The position numbers were made by a program, and so were the translations under genes. 64,000 nt of DNA, from assembly GCF_000346465.2 (NCBI RefSeq), contig NC_034014.1, positions 15,868,033 through 15,932,032 on the forward strand, read 5' to 3'. Shown here piece by piece: positions 12,531 to 23,943 of the stretch; the first letter of the stretch is position 1, and the number at the start of each line of letters is the position of its first letter. The stretch is from Prunus persica (Eukaryota; Streptophyta; Magnoliopsida; Rosales; Rosaceae). The notes beneath the pieces were generated by a model. It had not been told where the DNA came from, searched no databases, and worked only from the letters and a program-made list of their open reading frames with translations.

Positions 12531-12935
12531 GCCGTCGCCTCCTCCCCCACTCTCTCTCTCTCTCACGGCTAAGGCCACCCGGCTCTCCCCGTGAGAGAAA
12601 ACTCCATCCAGTTTAGCTATTGTCATATCTTTATCAAAACATTTGAGGTAAAAATATAGCTACGCAAGACATTTGAGGTAATTCTTTTTTAACGCTTTCT
12701 TACCCGAAAAAACCATCTCCCTCTCTCTCTCTCTCTCTCTCTCTCCTGCCGTCGCCTCCTCCCCCACTCTCTCTCTCTCACGGCTAAGGCCACCCAGCTC
12801 TCCCCGTGAGAGAAAACTCCATCCAGTTTAGCTATTGTCATATCTTTATCAAATGTCTTGCGTAGCTATAAAAACATAGCTACGCAAGACATTTGAGGTA
12901 ACTCTTTTTTAACGCTTTCTTACCCGAAAAAACCA

Positions 12936-12971
<36 letters not shown>

Positions 12972-13082
12972 GCCGTCGCCTCCTCCCCCACTCTCTCTCT
13001 CTCTCTCTCACGGCTAAGGCCACCCGGCTCTCCCCGTGAGAGAAAACTCCATCCAGTTTAGCTATTGTCATATCTTTATCAA
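12499..13082 (+). repeat. Tandemly repeated LTR unit with CT microsatellites
   Basis: A unit of about 200-230 bp (gctacgcaagacatttgagg, then a (CT)n tract, ctgccgtcgcctcctccccc, cacggctaaggccaccc, ending tatctttatca) occurs at about 12655-12850 and 12876-13082, with a partial copy touching the gap at 12499. The 5' LTR holds one unit. The copies are almost identical to one another apart from CT length. Confidence 0.85.
12851..12894. repeat. Perfect 19-bp inverted repeat
   Basis: The left arm 12851-12869 (aaatgtcttgcgtagctat) and right arm 12876-12894 (atagctacgcaagacattt) are exact reverse complements around a 6-base spacer. It lies exactly at the junction of two tandem LTR units, where the left arm has no counterpart in the 5' LTR. 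Confidence 0.95.
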
Positions 13083-13239
13083 GATCCAATTGAACTAACT
13101 TATGCATCAGAGGGCCTTTGGCCAACACCCTCCTGGATGTGGTCTATTTACTCTTATTTATTTTGCAGGGATTGATGCAGAGAGAGAAGAAAGATCGAAG
13201 GTCGAGGAATTAACCCGCGAATATTCCCCATGCTAAATT

Positions 13240-13950
13240 TAGCTGAAACAGCTATTATTTAGAAAGAATTATCTCTAACTCAAAAAAGGAATTTGGGAAA
13301 TTAGGCTTTGGGTAGAGAAAATAGGAAAATAGGTTACGGTTTAATTGGGTCCAGCCGATATTAACAAAGCCTAGACATCTACCTTCATGTTATAAAATGA
13401 CCTGGAATATGTACGAATATTGAGCTGCATGTAAAGTAGATGAGACACAGCATTTAACGAGGTTCGGCTATGCCTACGTCCTCGGAGAGCAGCAGCAGTA
13501 ACTTTTCACTATATAAAATAATATGGCTACAACTTTAGTGTTTACAACATGTGTGGCTCACTGAATTTTCTCTCTAGGAGAATTTCTCTCTGCTCTCTCT
13601 TTCCTCTTTCTTCCTTCTCTTCCTCTTGTCTCTTTCCTTTTCTCTCTTTCCTCTTCTCTCTTTCCTCTTCTCTCTTTTCCTTCTTTCTTTCCTCTCTTTG
13701 TCTTCTCTTCTATCTCTCTCTTGGTCACACTGCAAAGGCAAGATAATGCCTTATTTATAGGCAGAGAAAATGATGCCCGTGAGTGTGCATGTGATAAGCT
13801 TCCAAAATATTTTGCTTAATTTCTTTGTGGACTCCATACATGTGGGCTCCACATATTTATTCTTTACAACACTTCAAACGTAGTGCCATTTTCCTTTTTA
13901 GATGCATCCACAACAATTAGACTTTTATTCTCATTAATATTCCACCATAA
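13240..13950 (-). mobile_element. Copia-like LTR remnant, minus orientation
   Basis: On the minus strand there is a TATA box (cctataaataagg, about 13749-13761), then a GA-rich leader (the CT-rich block 13565-13725 on the plus strand), then the phrase ccgaggacgtaggcatagcc followed by gaacctcgttaaatgc (13450-13485). That phrase is commonly seen in the R-U5 part of plant Copia LTRs. No target duplication or partner LTR was found. The plus-strand frame at 13549-13746 is only the pyrimidine tract read as protein. Confidence 0.5.
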
Positions 13951-14619
13951 CTCTTTTTCCTTGTGCGTCCATCGTTTGTCTTTTTGGGTTCATCATCTAT
14001 AAATGCTGCAACCACTTTATTGGATTCCTCTCTTCAATATTTGCAAATGACGACAACAGCCCACGTGAACACAGCCCACGCCATTTTCACACGACGTCAA
14101 CTCCAATGTAATGGTAACTTTTCTAACTTCAATCTCTTCTTATGTATATTCTTTTTGCTCCATTTTGAAAACGTGTTGATTGAAAAGTTGTTGAAACCCC
14201 TCATTTATCTTATCTCCAAGCCAAATCAATGCACACCTTTTGCTCAACCAATCAAATGCGCATGGGTCTTCTCTAATTTCAACAGCTGCATATGATTTAA
14301 ATTCCATAAGTTATGGTAAACTTCTCTAACTCAAACTCTTTGGCGTTGGTCATTGAGACCAGTTGTGGGTATAAATTGACACGTACATAGATGTACTCTA
14401 GGTGTTTGATGAATTAATAGAGTGAGTTGTTGAGAACCCCTTGAGTTGATAATTCCACCGATTTCAGTTCTTTAAGCCTCCAATATCATAAATTTAGCTC
14501 CAAACCTTTGCTAGAGATGATTGCGTTCATAATCTTCACTAAACACATTAACTTAACCAATTTGATACAAAAACAAAGCGAAGAAAGATATATTCTATAT
14601 GTAAAATATGAATATATCA
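13951..14619. other. Intergenic, no gene seen
   Basis: Open frames at 13963-14295 (plus) and 14486-14758 (minus) have no recognisable domain; the latter already enters the tandem array. Otherwise plain AT-rich sequence. Confidence 0.4.
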
Positions 14620-15660
14620 AATGAGTTATCACCAAGTTGAAGAGATGGATCAAACCCAAGTAGTTAGGACTTCTACATTCTTCAATTGATCTCCGCCATG
14701 GAAAGCCTACGTACTTGGAGCAGGTTCTCACTAATTCGAAGAGATGGATAAAACCCAAGCGGTTAGGATGTCTACGTTCTTCACTTTATCTTGGCCATGT
14801 AAAGCCTAAGTACTAGATGCAGGTTATCACCAAGTTGAAGAGATGGATCAAACCCAAGCGGTTAGAACTTCTACATTCTTCACTTGATCTCCGCCATATA
14901 AAGCCTAAGCCCTTGGAGAGGACTATCACCAAGTTGCGAGGTGGATCATTCCCAAGCGGTTCAGATGTTTACGTTCTTCACCTGATCATGGTCACATAAT
15001 GCCTAAGCACTTGGAGCAGGTTATCATCAAGTTGATGAGATGGATCAAACCCAGTTGGTTAGGACTTGTACATTCTTCCCTTGATCTCTACCATGTAAAG
15101 CCTAAGCCCTTGGAGCGGGTTACCACCAAGTTGAAGAGATAGATCAAACCCAAGCAGTTAGGATGTCTACGTTCTTCACTTGATCTTCGCCATGTAAAGC
15201 CTACATGCTTGGAGCGAGATGGATCAAACTCAAACGTTTAGTATATCTACGTTATTCACTTGATCTCCGCCATGTAAAGCCTCAGCGCTTTGAGCGGGTT
15301 ATCACCAAGTTGAAGAGATGGATAAAACCCAAGCGGTTAGGATGTTTACATTCTTCACTTGATCTTTGCCACATGAAATGGATCAATCCCAAGTGGTTAG
15401 GACGTCTATGTTCTTCACTTGGCCTCCAAAACGTAAAATGTAAGCGCTTGAGCGGGTTATCACTAAGCCGAAGAGATAGATCAAACAAAAGTGGTTAGCA
15501 TGCCTACATTATTCACCTGGCCTCCAAAACGTAAAGCATAAGCACTAGAGCGCATTCTCACCAATTCAAAGAGATAGATCAAACCAAAGTGGTTAGGACG
15601 TATATTCTATTCACTTTCTTTCAATACGTAAAGCCTAAGCGTTTAGAACACGTGTCGACA
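14620..15660. repeat. Tandem array of about 98-bp units
   Basis: About eleven diverged units, each with a core such as ttatcaccaagttgaagag followed by atggatcaaacccaagcgg, a ttcttcacttgatctccgcc segment and a catgtaaagcctaagc segment. Most units are about 98 bp; two (near 15212 and 15376) are shortened. The length is not a multiple of three, so the lysine/arginine-rich frames seen in single units (14817-14999, 15205-15498) do not continue and are not genes. Confidence 0.85.
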
Positions 15661-18660
15661 TCTGGCAAGGCACATCAACTAAATAAAGCTGAAAACAAAC
15701 TTAAATAAGGAATACTCTATGATTGACGTTAATTTAAATTAAATATTAATCAAGTCAATTAATTAAAGTTAATTTAGTTAAATTACCGTACTATTAGATT
15801 TGATTTAAATTAATATAATATCAAATCGCACAAATCACGGCTTATAATAGGTCAAATAATTTAAGTCAAGAATCATGCAAGAACCTACAAATACCATGAT
15901 CCAAGACAAGAGAGGGATCTTAAAAATACTTCTCTGCAATCTTCATGACCCTTGGAAGAACCAACAAGCCCTACACAAGTGTCTATTCTTCCACCTCACA
16001 CAACAGAAACCTTGCGCTACACATTTGGTTAAGATCAAGCCTTCACGACCCTTGAATCCAACACACCCCCTCTAAACACCCTTTTGGAGATTGAATCAAA
16101 TGATTTTCTTTTCTAAAGAGTACCATTAGATATTATAACTCTAAATTCAATTAATACATATATTATTTTCTACACATATTCTTGTAGTATGAACTTTCAT
16201 ATTTACAGGGTTGTTCGCCCCAAAAAGGACGTGTCAAGGGTACTGAAGTTCGTTCTAGCAAAGGGTTCTTCATCGAGTTCACCGGCGAGGTCATCCGATT
16301 GTTCTTAAGTACTGAATTTGGTGTCCAGTCATGATTGCAAATCCAAGACTGATTCAAGATCCAATAACGAATGTGGACACTGTTATGGTGCCCCTTCCAT
16401 CCGTTCCAGTCATTCACCAATTTATGGAATGAAGGCAAGGGATGATCCTGGTCCTTCACGTTTTGCAAGATATGATTCTAGACCTTCATTCTTAATAAGG
16501 GATGACCAAGCTTTGTCGCATCCAGGACTTTACTCATGAATCTTTGCTTAGCCATGGTCAAATGACGAAAAACTTGGTTCGTTTTTAAATTCCACAACTT
16601 ATATCTCCACATATTCATTAGCTAACAAATGTGCTTATCATCTTACTTAACACCTCCTAAAATTTCACATGGGACGGACTTCCACAACGAATATTTTTTC
16701 TTTTCAACACCTTAGAGTGAAACTTGTTTCGATAGAGAGAAAGGGGCATGTGTGAGAGCAAAAATTACTCCTCAAGCAGTAAACCACTTCCCATATATCC
16801 TAAACTTAGGGAAGTGGAGCTACAGCCAAATCAACCTAATACCCTCTACCACGGAACATGGAAAGAAATCAGGAATGCCTATATGGTAACCTAGCAACCT
16901 AAAGGGGAGAAAAGAGTACCATATTATTTCTAAACTCTCCTTCAATCTTCTTGAGCTCTTAATGACTTGAGTGTCAAAGTGTTTTCTTATTGGTACCCCC
17001 ATCCTCCCTTATTGGTGGCAAGCAAATGATGATGTCCAACTTCTCAACATGGATAGAAGGTTCGCGTGTGCTAAGAGGCTAGTAATTTTAACTAAAACAT
17101 GTATGTGGCAAATGACAATCTTAGCAGAGTTAAAGTCAAATGACACATTTCGAACTTTTAAAACATGAGGTGCATTTATCTCAATATGTTTTTGGCGTCA
17201 AATATCTCAAATTTTTTTTCCAAATGATAATTATATCAACCAACTAGGCTCATACCGACTCGTTGTGTAAGGGTAGGGCTTGGGCTTTAACTTGTAAGCC
17301 CATAGGCATTCCGGCTCGGCTTGATAGTTAAGATAATATTATTTATAAAATAAGTTAATATATGAATTACTCTTTCGTTTAATTAAAAGATTTGGGAGCA
17401 TAAGTCTTTGGAAATCATTTGGTAAGTCAAGGTATAGGAAATGATTTCCTGGCACATGGAAAAAAGAGAGGGGAAAATGAAACATTCCACCCCCATTGAG
17501 TTTTATTTTCCCTTCCCATGGAAAACCAAGCCCAACATTAAATGCATTTTTTCTATGAGCAATTTGTCCCTATGAACAATTTAGACTTAGAATTTTATCC
17601 AACAACGAAGACTTTTTTTTTTTTTTTTATATAAATTATTTATTTCAAATTTCCAACTGGAGTATTTCCTTGTTACTTCCACGTCATTACCATGATGAGT
17701 TCATAATTTCCTATCTTTTTAGCCTAGTCTCACTTACTTTTTATGCGTAGTTCCCTGCTTTTTTCTATCATTTACTTTGTTTTTGTGTTTTATAGGTCAA
17801 TTAATATCGACGAATATCGAGGATATTATCATTTTTTCGGGTCACGGATATTTTGGAACGTATCCATATATCGTATAAATATCAATAATATCGGAAAATA
17901 TCGATATCTTACTCTACCATGCAATGAGGGATGACCATGTATAAACTGTAACATATTTTAGTAAATCATTACATATAAATGATTATGTTGTGTTTAACCT
18001 TCTTTCAGTAATTACTATACACTCACAGTGTTTATCAGCTATCTATATAATCAACTTAAATTAGTTAAACCTATCATGCAATGCATTTCCTTCTAATTTT
18101 TTGTGATAAACTAATAGATAATTGACTAAATAAACATCCTCCAAAGTTTCAATAAAAATTTCCAAGTTTTTCTTACAATTTTCGTAGTTTTTATTCAATT
18201 TTTATCTATATCAATAAAATCCCCATATTTCCATTGAAATTTTCGTATTTTTAGACTACCGATAACCGATACTATCAATATTTTAGACTTTGGTTGTCAT
18301 ACATATGTCCATTGGGGTTTTAATTTACCCCCTTCACCTAAGTACCCATTTCAGAGTAGAGTGGCCTTGTTAAAATATTCCTAGGAAAACCATATGGGAC
18401 AAACCCCATGGTAGGAAAGAGTGCCATACAAGCTATGGACTAACAAGAGACTCCAACGCATGCCACTTTGGACCACTACAAAGAACCCAAAAAAATACAA
18501 AACAAAGCACAACTCCAAGCCCCGCAAACAAATACTGTCAAAGAAAAATCGTATGCACGTATAGTTTGAGTATAGAACAACATTTCGCGAGTTTCAGAAC
18601 ATAGCCTGCTACATACCAAATACGATCTCCTTGAGTCTTAATCTAGACTCCAACTAGACA
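15661..18660. other. Gene-poor AT-rich region
   Basis: No gene is supported. A somewhat GC-richer patch at 16205-16540 holds a frame (16318-16539) with no family I recognise. Around 17795-17915 and 18120-18290 are AT-rich stretches with repeated atatcg and aaattttcg words that look like a decayed MITE. Short T-runs occur at 17613-17628. Confidence 0.4.
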
Positions 18661-19200
18661 AGGTAAGGGGATCAAGGTTGGCCTCCATCGCCTTATCAGT
18701 TCACTCATTGAAGCAGACTAATTCCTCAAAAATAGTAAAGCCTCGATCACCACCCGGATCCCAGATCCCCATCACAAAAGAACCCTTAGAGAGAGGAACA
18801 AAGATTGCAACCAACAGCCCTAGCTGCCTAAAACCGTGCCACACACTAAAAATCCTAGAATGCATAAGAGCCATACGGCCTAAGAAAAAACCTAGATGCC
18901 AACCACCTGTAAACCCCAGCTTGCACCACCAACACCTCGCTAAGTCTTTTGAGGGAGTTATTAGTGAGGTTATTAGTAATAATAATAACAAAAATATACA
19001 TGTTATAAATACCAAAATAATGGAGATATGTCACAAAACAAGCTTCAGTGACGTTGGTGAGTGCAGATGGGCTCGACCCTCAGGACCGGAAAAACCCATG
19101 ACTAAGTAGAGCCTAAGCTAACCCCTCTTAGTGCCATGCTAGTGTGGGGCCAGACCCGCTCAACATTGCATGCATTTTAAGGCCTACTTTCAACATCCCA
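18661..19200. other. Unrecognised patch with a 143-codon frame
   Basis: A plus-strand frame (18678-19109) and an opposing minus frame (19015-18701) overlap. Neither shows a domain or plausible splice structure. The segment 19065-19160 is GC-richer than its surroundings. It may be an old repeat; I would not call a gene. Confidence 0.25.
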
Positions 19201-19320
19201 AATTCAAATCCACTAGTCTTCCTATTACATGGTATATATAAATTCAAATCCACTAGTCTTCCTATTACATGGTATATATAAATTCAAATCCACTAGTCTT
19301 CCCATTACATGGTATATATA
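19201..19320. repeat. Tandem repeat of 40 bp, three copies
   Basis: The unit aattcaaatccactagtctt plus cctattacatggtatatata occurs three times head to tail; the third has one change (cct to ccc). Near-identity suggests recent expansion. Confidence 0.95.
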
Positions 19321-19419
19321 AATAAAATAAAAAAGGAGCATTTTTGCTCACCACTTTAACCCAATGTGTACCCTCACCACTCTCTTAAAAATTTGACACA
19401 TATTTTTTACTATCACGAG

Positions 19420-19735
19420 CGACTAAAGAAAAAATATTTACGAAACTTTATAAGTCGTGTGTATTTATGAAACTTTATAAGTTGCGCATATTTACGAAAC
19501 TTTACATGCTATAAAAGAAAAAAAAAACTGCTAAAATGGATGTCTAAAAAAATACGGCCGATAAAGGAAAACTTTTAAGACGACGATTTATCACATGCGC
19601 GATATTAAAATATGAAACTGTTGAAACGGACAACTATATAAATACAATTGCGAAAAAATATTTACGAAACTTTATAAGTCGCGTGTAGCACGCGTGATTA
19701 AAAAAAACCTCTCCTTAGGAGCTAGTCTAATGAAC
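19420..19735. mobile_element. Partial foldback MITE copy
   Basis: Segments such as atatttacgaaactttataa, aaaacttttaagacgacgat, aatatgaaactgttgaaacg and cgcgtgattaaaaaaaacctc match the right half of the foldback element at 22746-23210, and the flank ctaatgaactttaggag continues the match to about 19815. The left arm is missing or scrambled, and short internal pieces are duplicated near 19430-19500. Confidence 0.7.
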
Positions 19736-20253
19736 TTTAGGAGTTCGGGGGATTCTTATTCAATTAGTTACCCACACGTTAATATTATCCAAAGCAATCC
19801 AACATTAATAGGAAAATCTCAAATAATTTAAGTAAAATAATATTTACATTCTACACAACATCGTAGTTTTAGATTATGTACATAAATATTTACATAATAT
19901 GCACATAGGAGGAAGACAAGCAACGATCAAGACCGCTTGCGCTACCCGTTCGTCTCTAATTGATCTTTCACTTTTTCTTTGTCAATTTATGCATAAATAA
20001 CATAAGATGGGAACAATTTGTACTAATCAAATTTTAGCATAATTTGGGAACACGTATACTCACTTTCAATTTTGATAGTTTATCTTTTATCAATTTTTTA
20101 AAAAAACTTAAGGGGTAATTTAAGCCATTAACTGAAGTCTGGATGACCTAAATTTTTGTCTTCAATAATGCATTCTGTATATGATATATTGACTGAAACG
20201 CGTAACAATTGTCTAATATAGATTATATGTTTTGTCATCAATCTGTGCGTGCC

Positions 20254-20289
20254 AGAGGTTTTTTTTAATCATGCGTGATACACACGACT
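20254..20289. mobile_element. Truncated left arm of the foldback MITE
   Basis: gaggttttttttaatcatgc and the following gtgatacacacgact resemble the left arm at 22787-22812 (gaggcttctttttaatcatgc). The match stops at 20289, exactly where the solo LTR begins, so the LTR insertion or a deletion cut it off. Confidence 0.6.
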
Positions 20290-20313
20290 TGTAACATCCC
20301 GACCCAAATTTAT

Positions 20314-21245
20314 AAGGCTGGGCATCTAAAGCCGAAATACCGAAACCTACACTAACCATATTGTACCAAACCGGTTTCATACTGTTTCATTTGGGATTAG
20401 GCAGTATTCAGTACGATACCGTACCATATCAAGGGAGTATGACATAGTAGCGGTAAGAGGTATTTGGTACCGTTTAATACCGTATCGTACCGAACTGAAT
20501 AAGTTGTATAATTTTTTTCTTTCTCTCGACTCAAACCTCGATATCTCAAACACGCTCTCTCACTCTCAGACTTTCAAGCCATTCGAAGAACTTATCTCTT
20601 CCATGCCCAGCCTCTGTCTCTCTCTCAATCTCACTCGATTCAAGCTCTCTCGAAGCCAAATCCTTCTCATCTCATCTCGATCTCACTCGGTTCAACAGCA
20701 ACAGTTAACAACCCTAAACCCTAACTCTCTCTCGATCTCTGTCTCACTCACACTCACTCTCTCGATATCTCGATCTCTCTCTATCTCACTCTCTTAATCT
20801 CTCATCTCTGACTCTCATAAGGCATGAGTTTTAACCATTTGGATTTGATGAATCTGTTGAATTGGTTGATTTGGTTTTTTTTTTTTATAGTTCAATTGGT
20901 GAATCTGTTGAACTTAAATTGGTTGAATATAAGGCATCAATTATTATTTGGCGAATGAATCTGTTGAACTGGTTTATTTGGTTTATTTTTCATTTGAATT
21001 GGTGAATCTGTTGAATTGGTTGATTATAAGGCATCAGTTATTTGGTGAATGAATCTATTGAATTTGAATTGGTTGTGTCATTTTGGTACCGAAATGGTAC
21101 CGTTTACACTGATACCAAATGGGCACGGTATGATACGGTACCAACTTTTGCAAACGATAACCACATACCTTACCATACTGGTTTCAATTTCCAATATCGG
21201 TAGCGGGACGAGCTCAATACCGTACCGTACCATACCATGCCCTAC
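20314..21245. mobile_element. Non-autonomous hAT-like element nested in the solo LTR
   Basis: It splits the LTR between cccaaattt and aaattttag. The ends are inverted (ggctgggcat left, atgccctac right), resembling the GCTGGGCA ends of hAT elements, and flanks share aaattt, consistent with a decayed 8-bp duplication. Both subterminal parts are full of GGTACC/GTACCG-type words (20350-20500 and 21085-21240) in opposite orientation. The middle has a CT-rich stretch (20515-20815) and repeated ttgaattggttgattt-like words (20850-21075). No transposase is present. Confidence 0.6.
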
Positions 21246-21506
21246 AAATTTTAGTATTTGTTTAATTTAATTAATTTAATAAATTATGAAATTACAATTT
21301 TACCCTCGGGGATAGGGGTATTTTGTTCACTTTTTAATCAGAAAGGATTTTGGAGAAATGGATGGTAGTGTTGCGTCAATCGCGTTGAAACAAGTTCGTA
21401 GACACGTAGTGGGCTCAAATCGAAGTTGTAACGAAGAAGTTACAATCAACGAAAACCCAGTGGCATAATCGTAAATATTTCGAAGTGGGTTTTTAAAATC
21501 AGATTT

Positions 21507-21509
<3 letters not shown>

Positions 21510-21579
<70 letters not shown>
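21510..21579. repeat. (CT)n microsatellite
   Basis: About 35 uninterrupted CT dinucleotides. It lies at the position in the solo LTR that corresponds to the shorter CT tracts in the young LTRs (48531 and 55566). Confidence 0.95.
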
Positions 21580-21581
<2 letters not shown>

Positions 21582-22745
21582 AGAGCTCTCCCCTTCGCGA
21601 ACATCCCCCCCTTCCCCAGCCGACTAGTTTTTTGGTTGCCATCTCCTCCTCCAGCCACCCCAAGCCACGACATTGGTACCAAAAGAACCACCTTGACCTT
21701 CTCTCTCTCCATTCCGCCCCATCCCCAATGCCGACAACCACCACCGTCGCCAAAAAAAGGCAAAAATCAACCTATTTTTATCCAAAACTTCCACCGCTCA
21801 TTCCGGCGATTCCGACCACTAATTTCTTCGATCTAGGTATGCTTTTTCATCCTTTCAATGTGTTCTAGTTGATGGTTGGGTTGACTATGATCTATTTTTG
21901 CGTTTTGGAACTCAAATTATCGCTTGAAATTTGGCTAATTTTCGGCTCGTGTTTTTGACAAGTTCCGGTCACTTTTTGGCCATGGTCCAAGAACAAAAGT
22001 TGCTTCACTCATTGTCCTGGTCATGTAGGTATAGGTCTTGACTGGCGGTTTGGAGATTTTTTTGTCATCAGAATTTCTCTAGGCATCCACGAGCTGCCGA
22101 TGCGTGTGGCGGCATGTGGGCACTGTTTGGGTGACTCATTTGGTCCTAAAATGATCCTCATGTCATCCCGAGCACGAGGTATGCTTGGATTTGAATTTGG
22201 TTATCGTTTGACTTATGATCAGATTACGCATATTAGTCATTATCTAGGTTCGATATGTTCGGACTGTTCGATTGACTCCATTTTCATATATGTTGATCTA
22301 GGCACCTCTAAGATCGTGTAGAAATTTGCAAATTGTGAATCAGAGCCCCCGATGCCTCGATTCAAGGATTCAAAGATTAGGTTAAATGATAACCGTCCAA
22401 TCTTACTATCTCACGCGATCCAACCGTTCAATTTGGACCAAACTTGTAGGACATGTTTAATAAACCCTATTGAACCCATAGAAACTTTCGAATCTGAAAT
22501 CTAAGGTCGTGGGCCCTGCGGGCCTGGTTGACCAAATTCGAAAAGTTTGACCATTTGGTTGACCAAACGTCTTCTGAGGCTATTCCATCGTCTCGAACAT
22601 GTAGTCGAACCTTAAGAACTTCTCATTCGACGTATACACACTTGAATCTCGGGAAACTAGGAATTTTATTTAAAATTCTCGTTCAAGTAATTTATGTTAA
22701 TCTCGCCCTCGTATTTCACCATTTTCTGTCTTTTGCTTTATATAT

Positions 22746-23210
22746 ACTAGCCTCCCTGCACACCCTTCCGTGTGTGCGAGAGGCTTCTTTTTAATCATGC
22801 GCTACGCGCAACTTACAAAGTTTCGTAAATATTTTTTCGCAATTGTATTTATATAGATGTCCATTTCAACATTTTCATATTTTAATCGCGCAAGTGTGAT
22901 AAATCATCGTCTTAAAAGTTTTCCTTTATCACCCGTATTTTTCTAGACGTCGATCTTAACAGTTTACATGCTATAAAAGAAAAAAAAAGAAACTCCTAAG
23001 ATGAACATCTAGAAATTTATGGGCGATAAAAGACAACTTTTAAGACGATGATTTATCACACTCGCGCGATTAAAATATGAAACTGTTGAAACGGACATCT
23101 ATATAAATACAATTTCGAAAAATATATTTACGAAACTTTATAAGTCAAGCGTAGCGCGTGATTAAAAAGAAGCCTCTTGCACATGTTGAAGCGCATGTAG
23201 GGAGGCTAGT
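22746..23210. mobile_element. Foldback (long inverted repeat) MITE
   Basis: The 465-bp element is an imperfect palindrome with arms of about 220 bp. Left end actagcctccctgcaca matches the reverse of right end tagggaggctagt, and the inner parts pair too (atgcgctacgcgcaactta with taagtcaagcgtagcgcgtg; ttaaaagttttcctttatc with gataaaagacaacttttaa). No coding sequence. The right flank to about 23300 is shared with the copy near 19.7 kb, so the mobile unit may be longer than the palindrome. The class is unclear; ends read CTAG. Confidence 0.75.
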
Positions 23211-23943
23211 CTAATGAACTTTAGGAGATAGGGGGATTCTTATTCAATTAATTACCCACGCGTTAATATTATCCAAAACAAATCCAACATTAATAAGAAC
23301 CAAATGAAGCAATAATGGATTGCGGCCCGGCCTGCGAGGATGAAATTGATGGTATTAATGGAATTGACGGATCATGAATGGGGATACGCCTAGGTGGAGA
23401 GAATTTCAGTTATGAGATATTCTTAAACTAAAATAAAGGGAGTTCAGTGTATGGCATGTTTATATTCAGTATAGGATGGTTACGAGTATTTGAAAGAACT
23501 ACATGTGGCTTGATCCCTCAATAAGGGTACGTAGGCAGCCTAATATTACAAGGTGTAGCCACGAGTTGGGGTCTTTGAGATTGCTAATGCATTATTGATA
23601 TTATGGAAGTTGAGATGAGTTTTATTAACATGGTGTTTTATTTCAGTTTGTTGGGGCCTGAGGCCAAAATAATAAGATGCTTGATTTTTGGACATAATTC
23701 GATACATGCTGGCAGTTAGGTTATATATTAACATATATGCTTGTTTAACAGGTGGGAATTTTCGGAAAATGTTCAATTTACAAGGGAGACACTGTCGGAT
23801 TTTCGGCAGAAGTCGCACTTGACTTTCATTGAATTTTTGGCTAGAAGGGCAAATGGGTCATTTGTGCCAGGCATCTGCCAGGTGTCGGACACGTGCAGGA
23901 TTCGACTCGAATTCCAAAGGGGAATTTGGATCGGGGCCTGTCA

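Larger units (their letters stand above)
2706..13232 (+). mobile_element. Tat-type Ty3/Gypsy LTR retrotransposon, decayed
   Basis: The two LTRs are similar (2706-3317 and 11776-13232). Between them, in order, are remnants of gag, protease, reverse transcriptase/RNase H, a second (archaeal-type) RNase H, an array of about 41-bp repeats and an antisense ORF. The extra RNase H and the antisense ORF before the 3' LTR are known features of the Tat/Retand/Ogre lineage. Every coding block has stops and frameshifts and no integrase was recognised, so the copy cannot move by itself. The 3' LTR lacks the last part seen in the 5' LTR, and no target duplication could be found. Confidence 0.85.
11776..13232 (+). 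repeat. 3' LTR of the Tat element, expanded and gapped
   Basis: It starts tgtggaaaaatatatttcacc, matching the 5' LTR start, and follows it up to the gap at 11997. After the gap, three copies (the first partial) of the CT-rich LTR unit occur where the 5' LTR has one. Homology to the 5' LTR ends at 13232 (cccatg); the final segment of the 5' LTR (tgggattgtgctcaaaca) is missing, so the end is truncated or rearranged. Confidence 0.8.
20290..23943 (+). mobile_element. Solo Gypsy (chromovirus-type) LTR, interrupted
   Basis: It begins tgtaacatcccgaccc and ends ggcctgtca. Along its length it follows the LTRs at 48268 and 55286: gaagttgtaacgaagaagtt, cgtaaatatttcgaagtggg, the CT microsatellite, gtccaagaacaaaagttg, then the final block with gccaggtgtcggacacg, gaattccaaaggggaa and gatcggggcctgtca. 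It is clearly an older, diverged relative. Two insertions lengthen it: a hAT-like element (20314-21245) and a foldback element (22746-23210 with flank). No partner LTR and no target duplication (cgact against aaaag) were found. Confidence 0.7.

Noticed and set aside
11865..12626. Long frames spanning the first N gap
   Set aside because: Most residues are X from N bases; not interpretable.
15205..15498. Lys/Arg-rich repeated protein in the 98-bp array
   Set aside because: Unit length is not a multiple of three and the frame does not persist across units.
16318..16539. 73-codon frame (HDCKSKTDSRSNNECG...) as a gene piece
   Set aside because: Somewhat GC-richer than surroundings but not recognised and without supporting splice sites.
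18678..19109. 143-codon plus-strand frame as a gene
   Set aside because: No recognisable domain, no splice or promoter logic, and an equally open minus-strand frame overlaps it.
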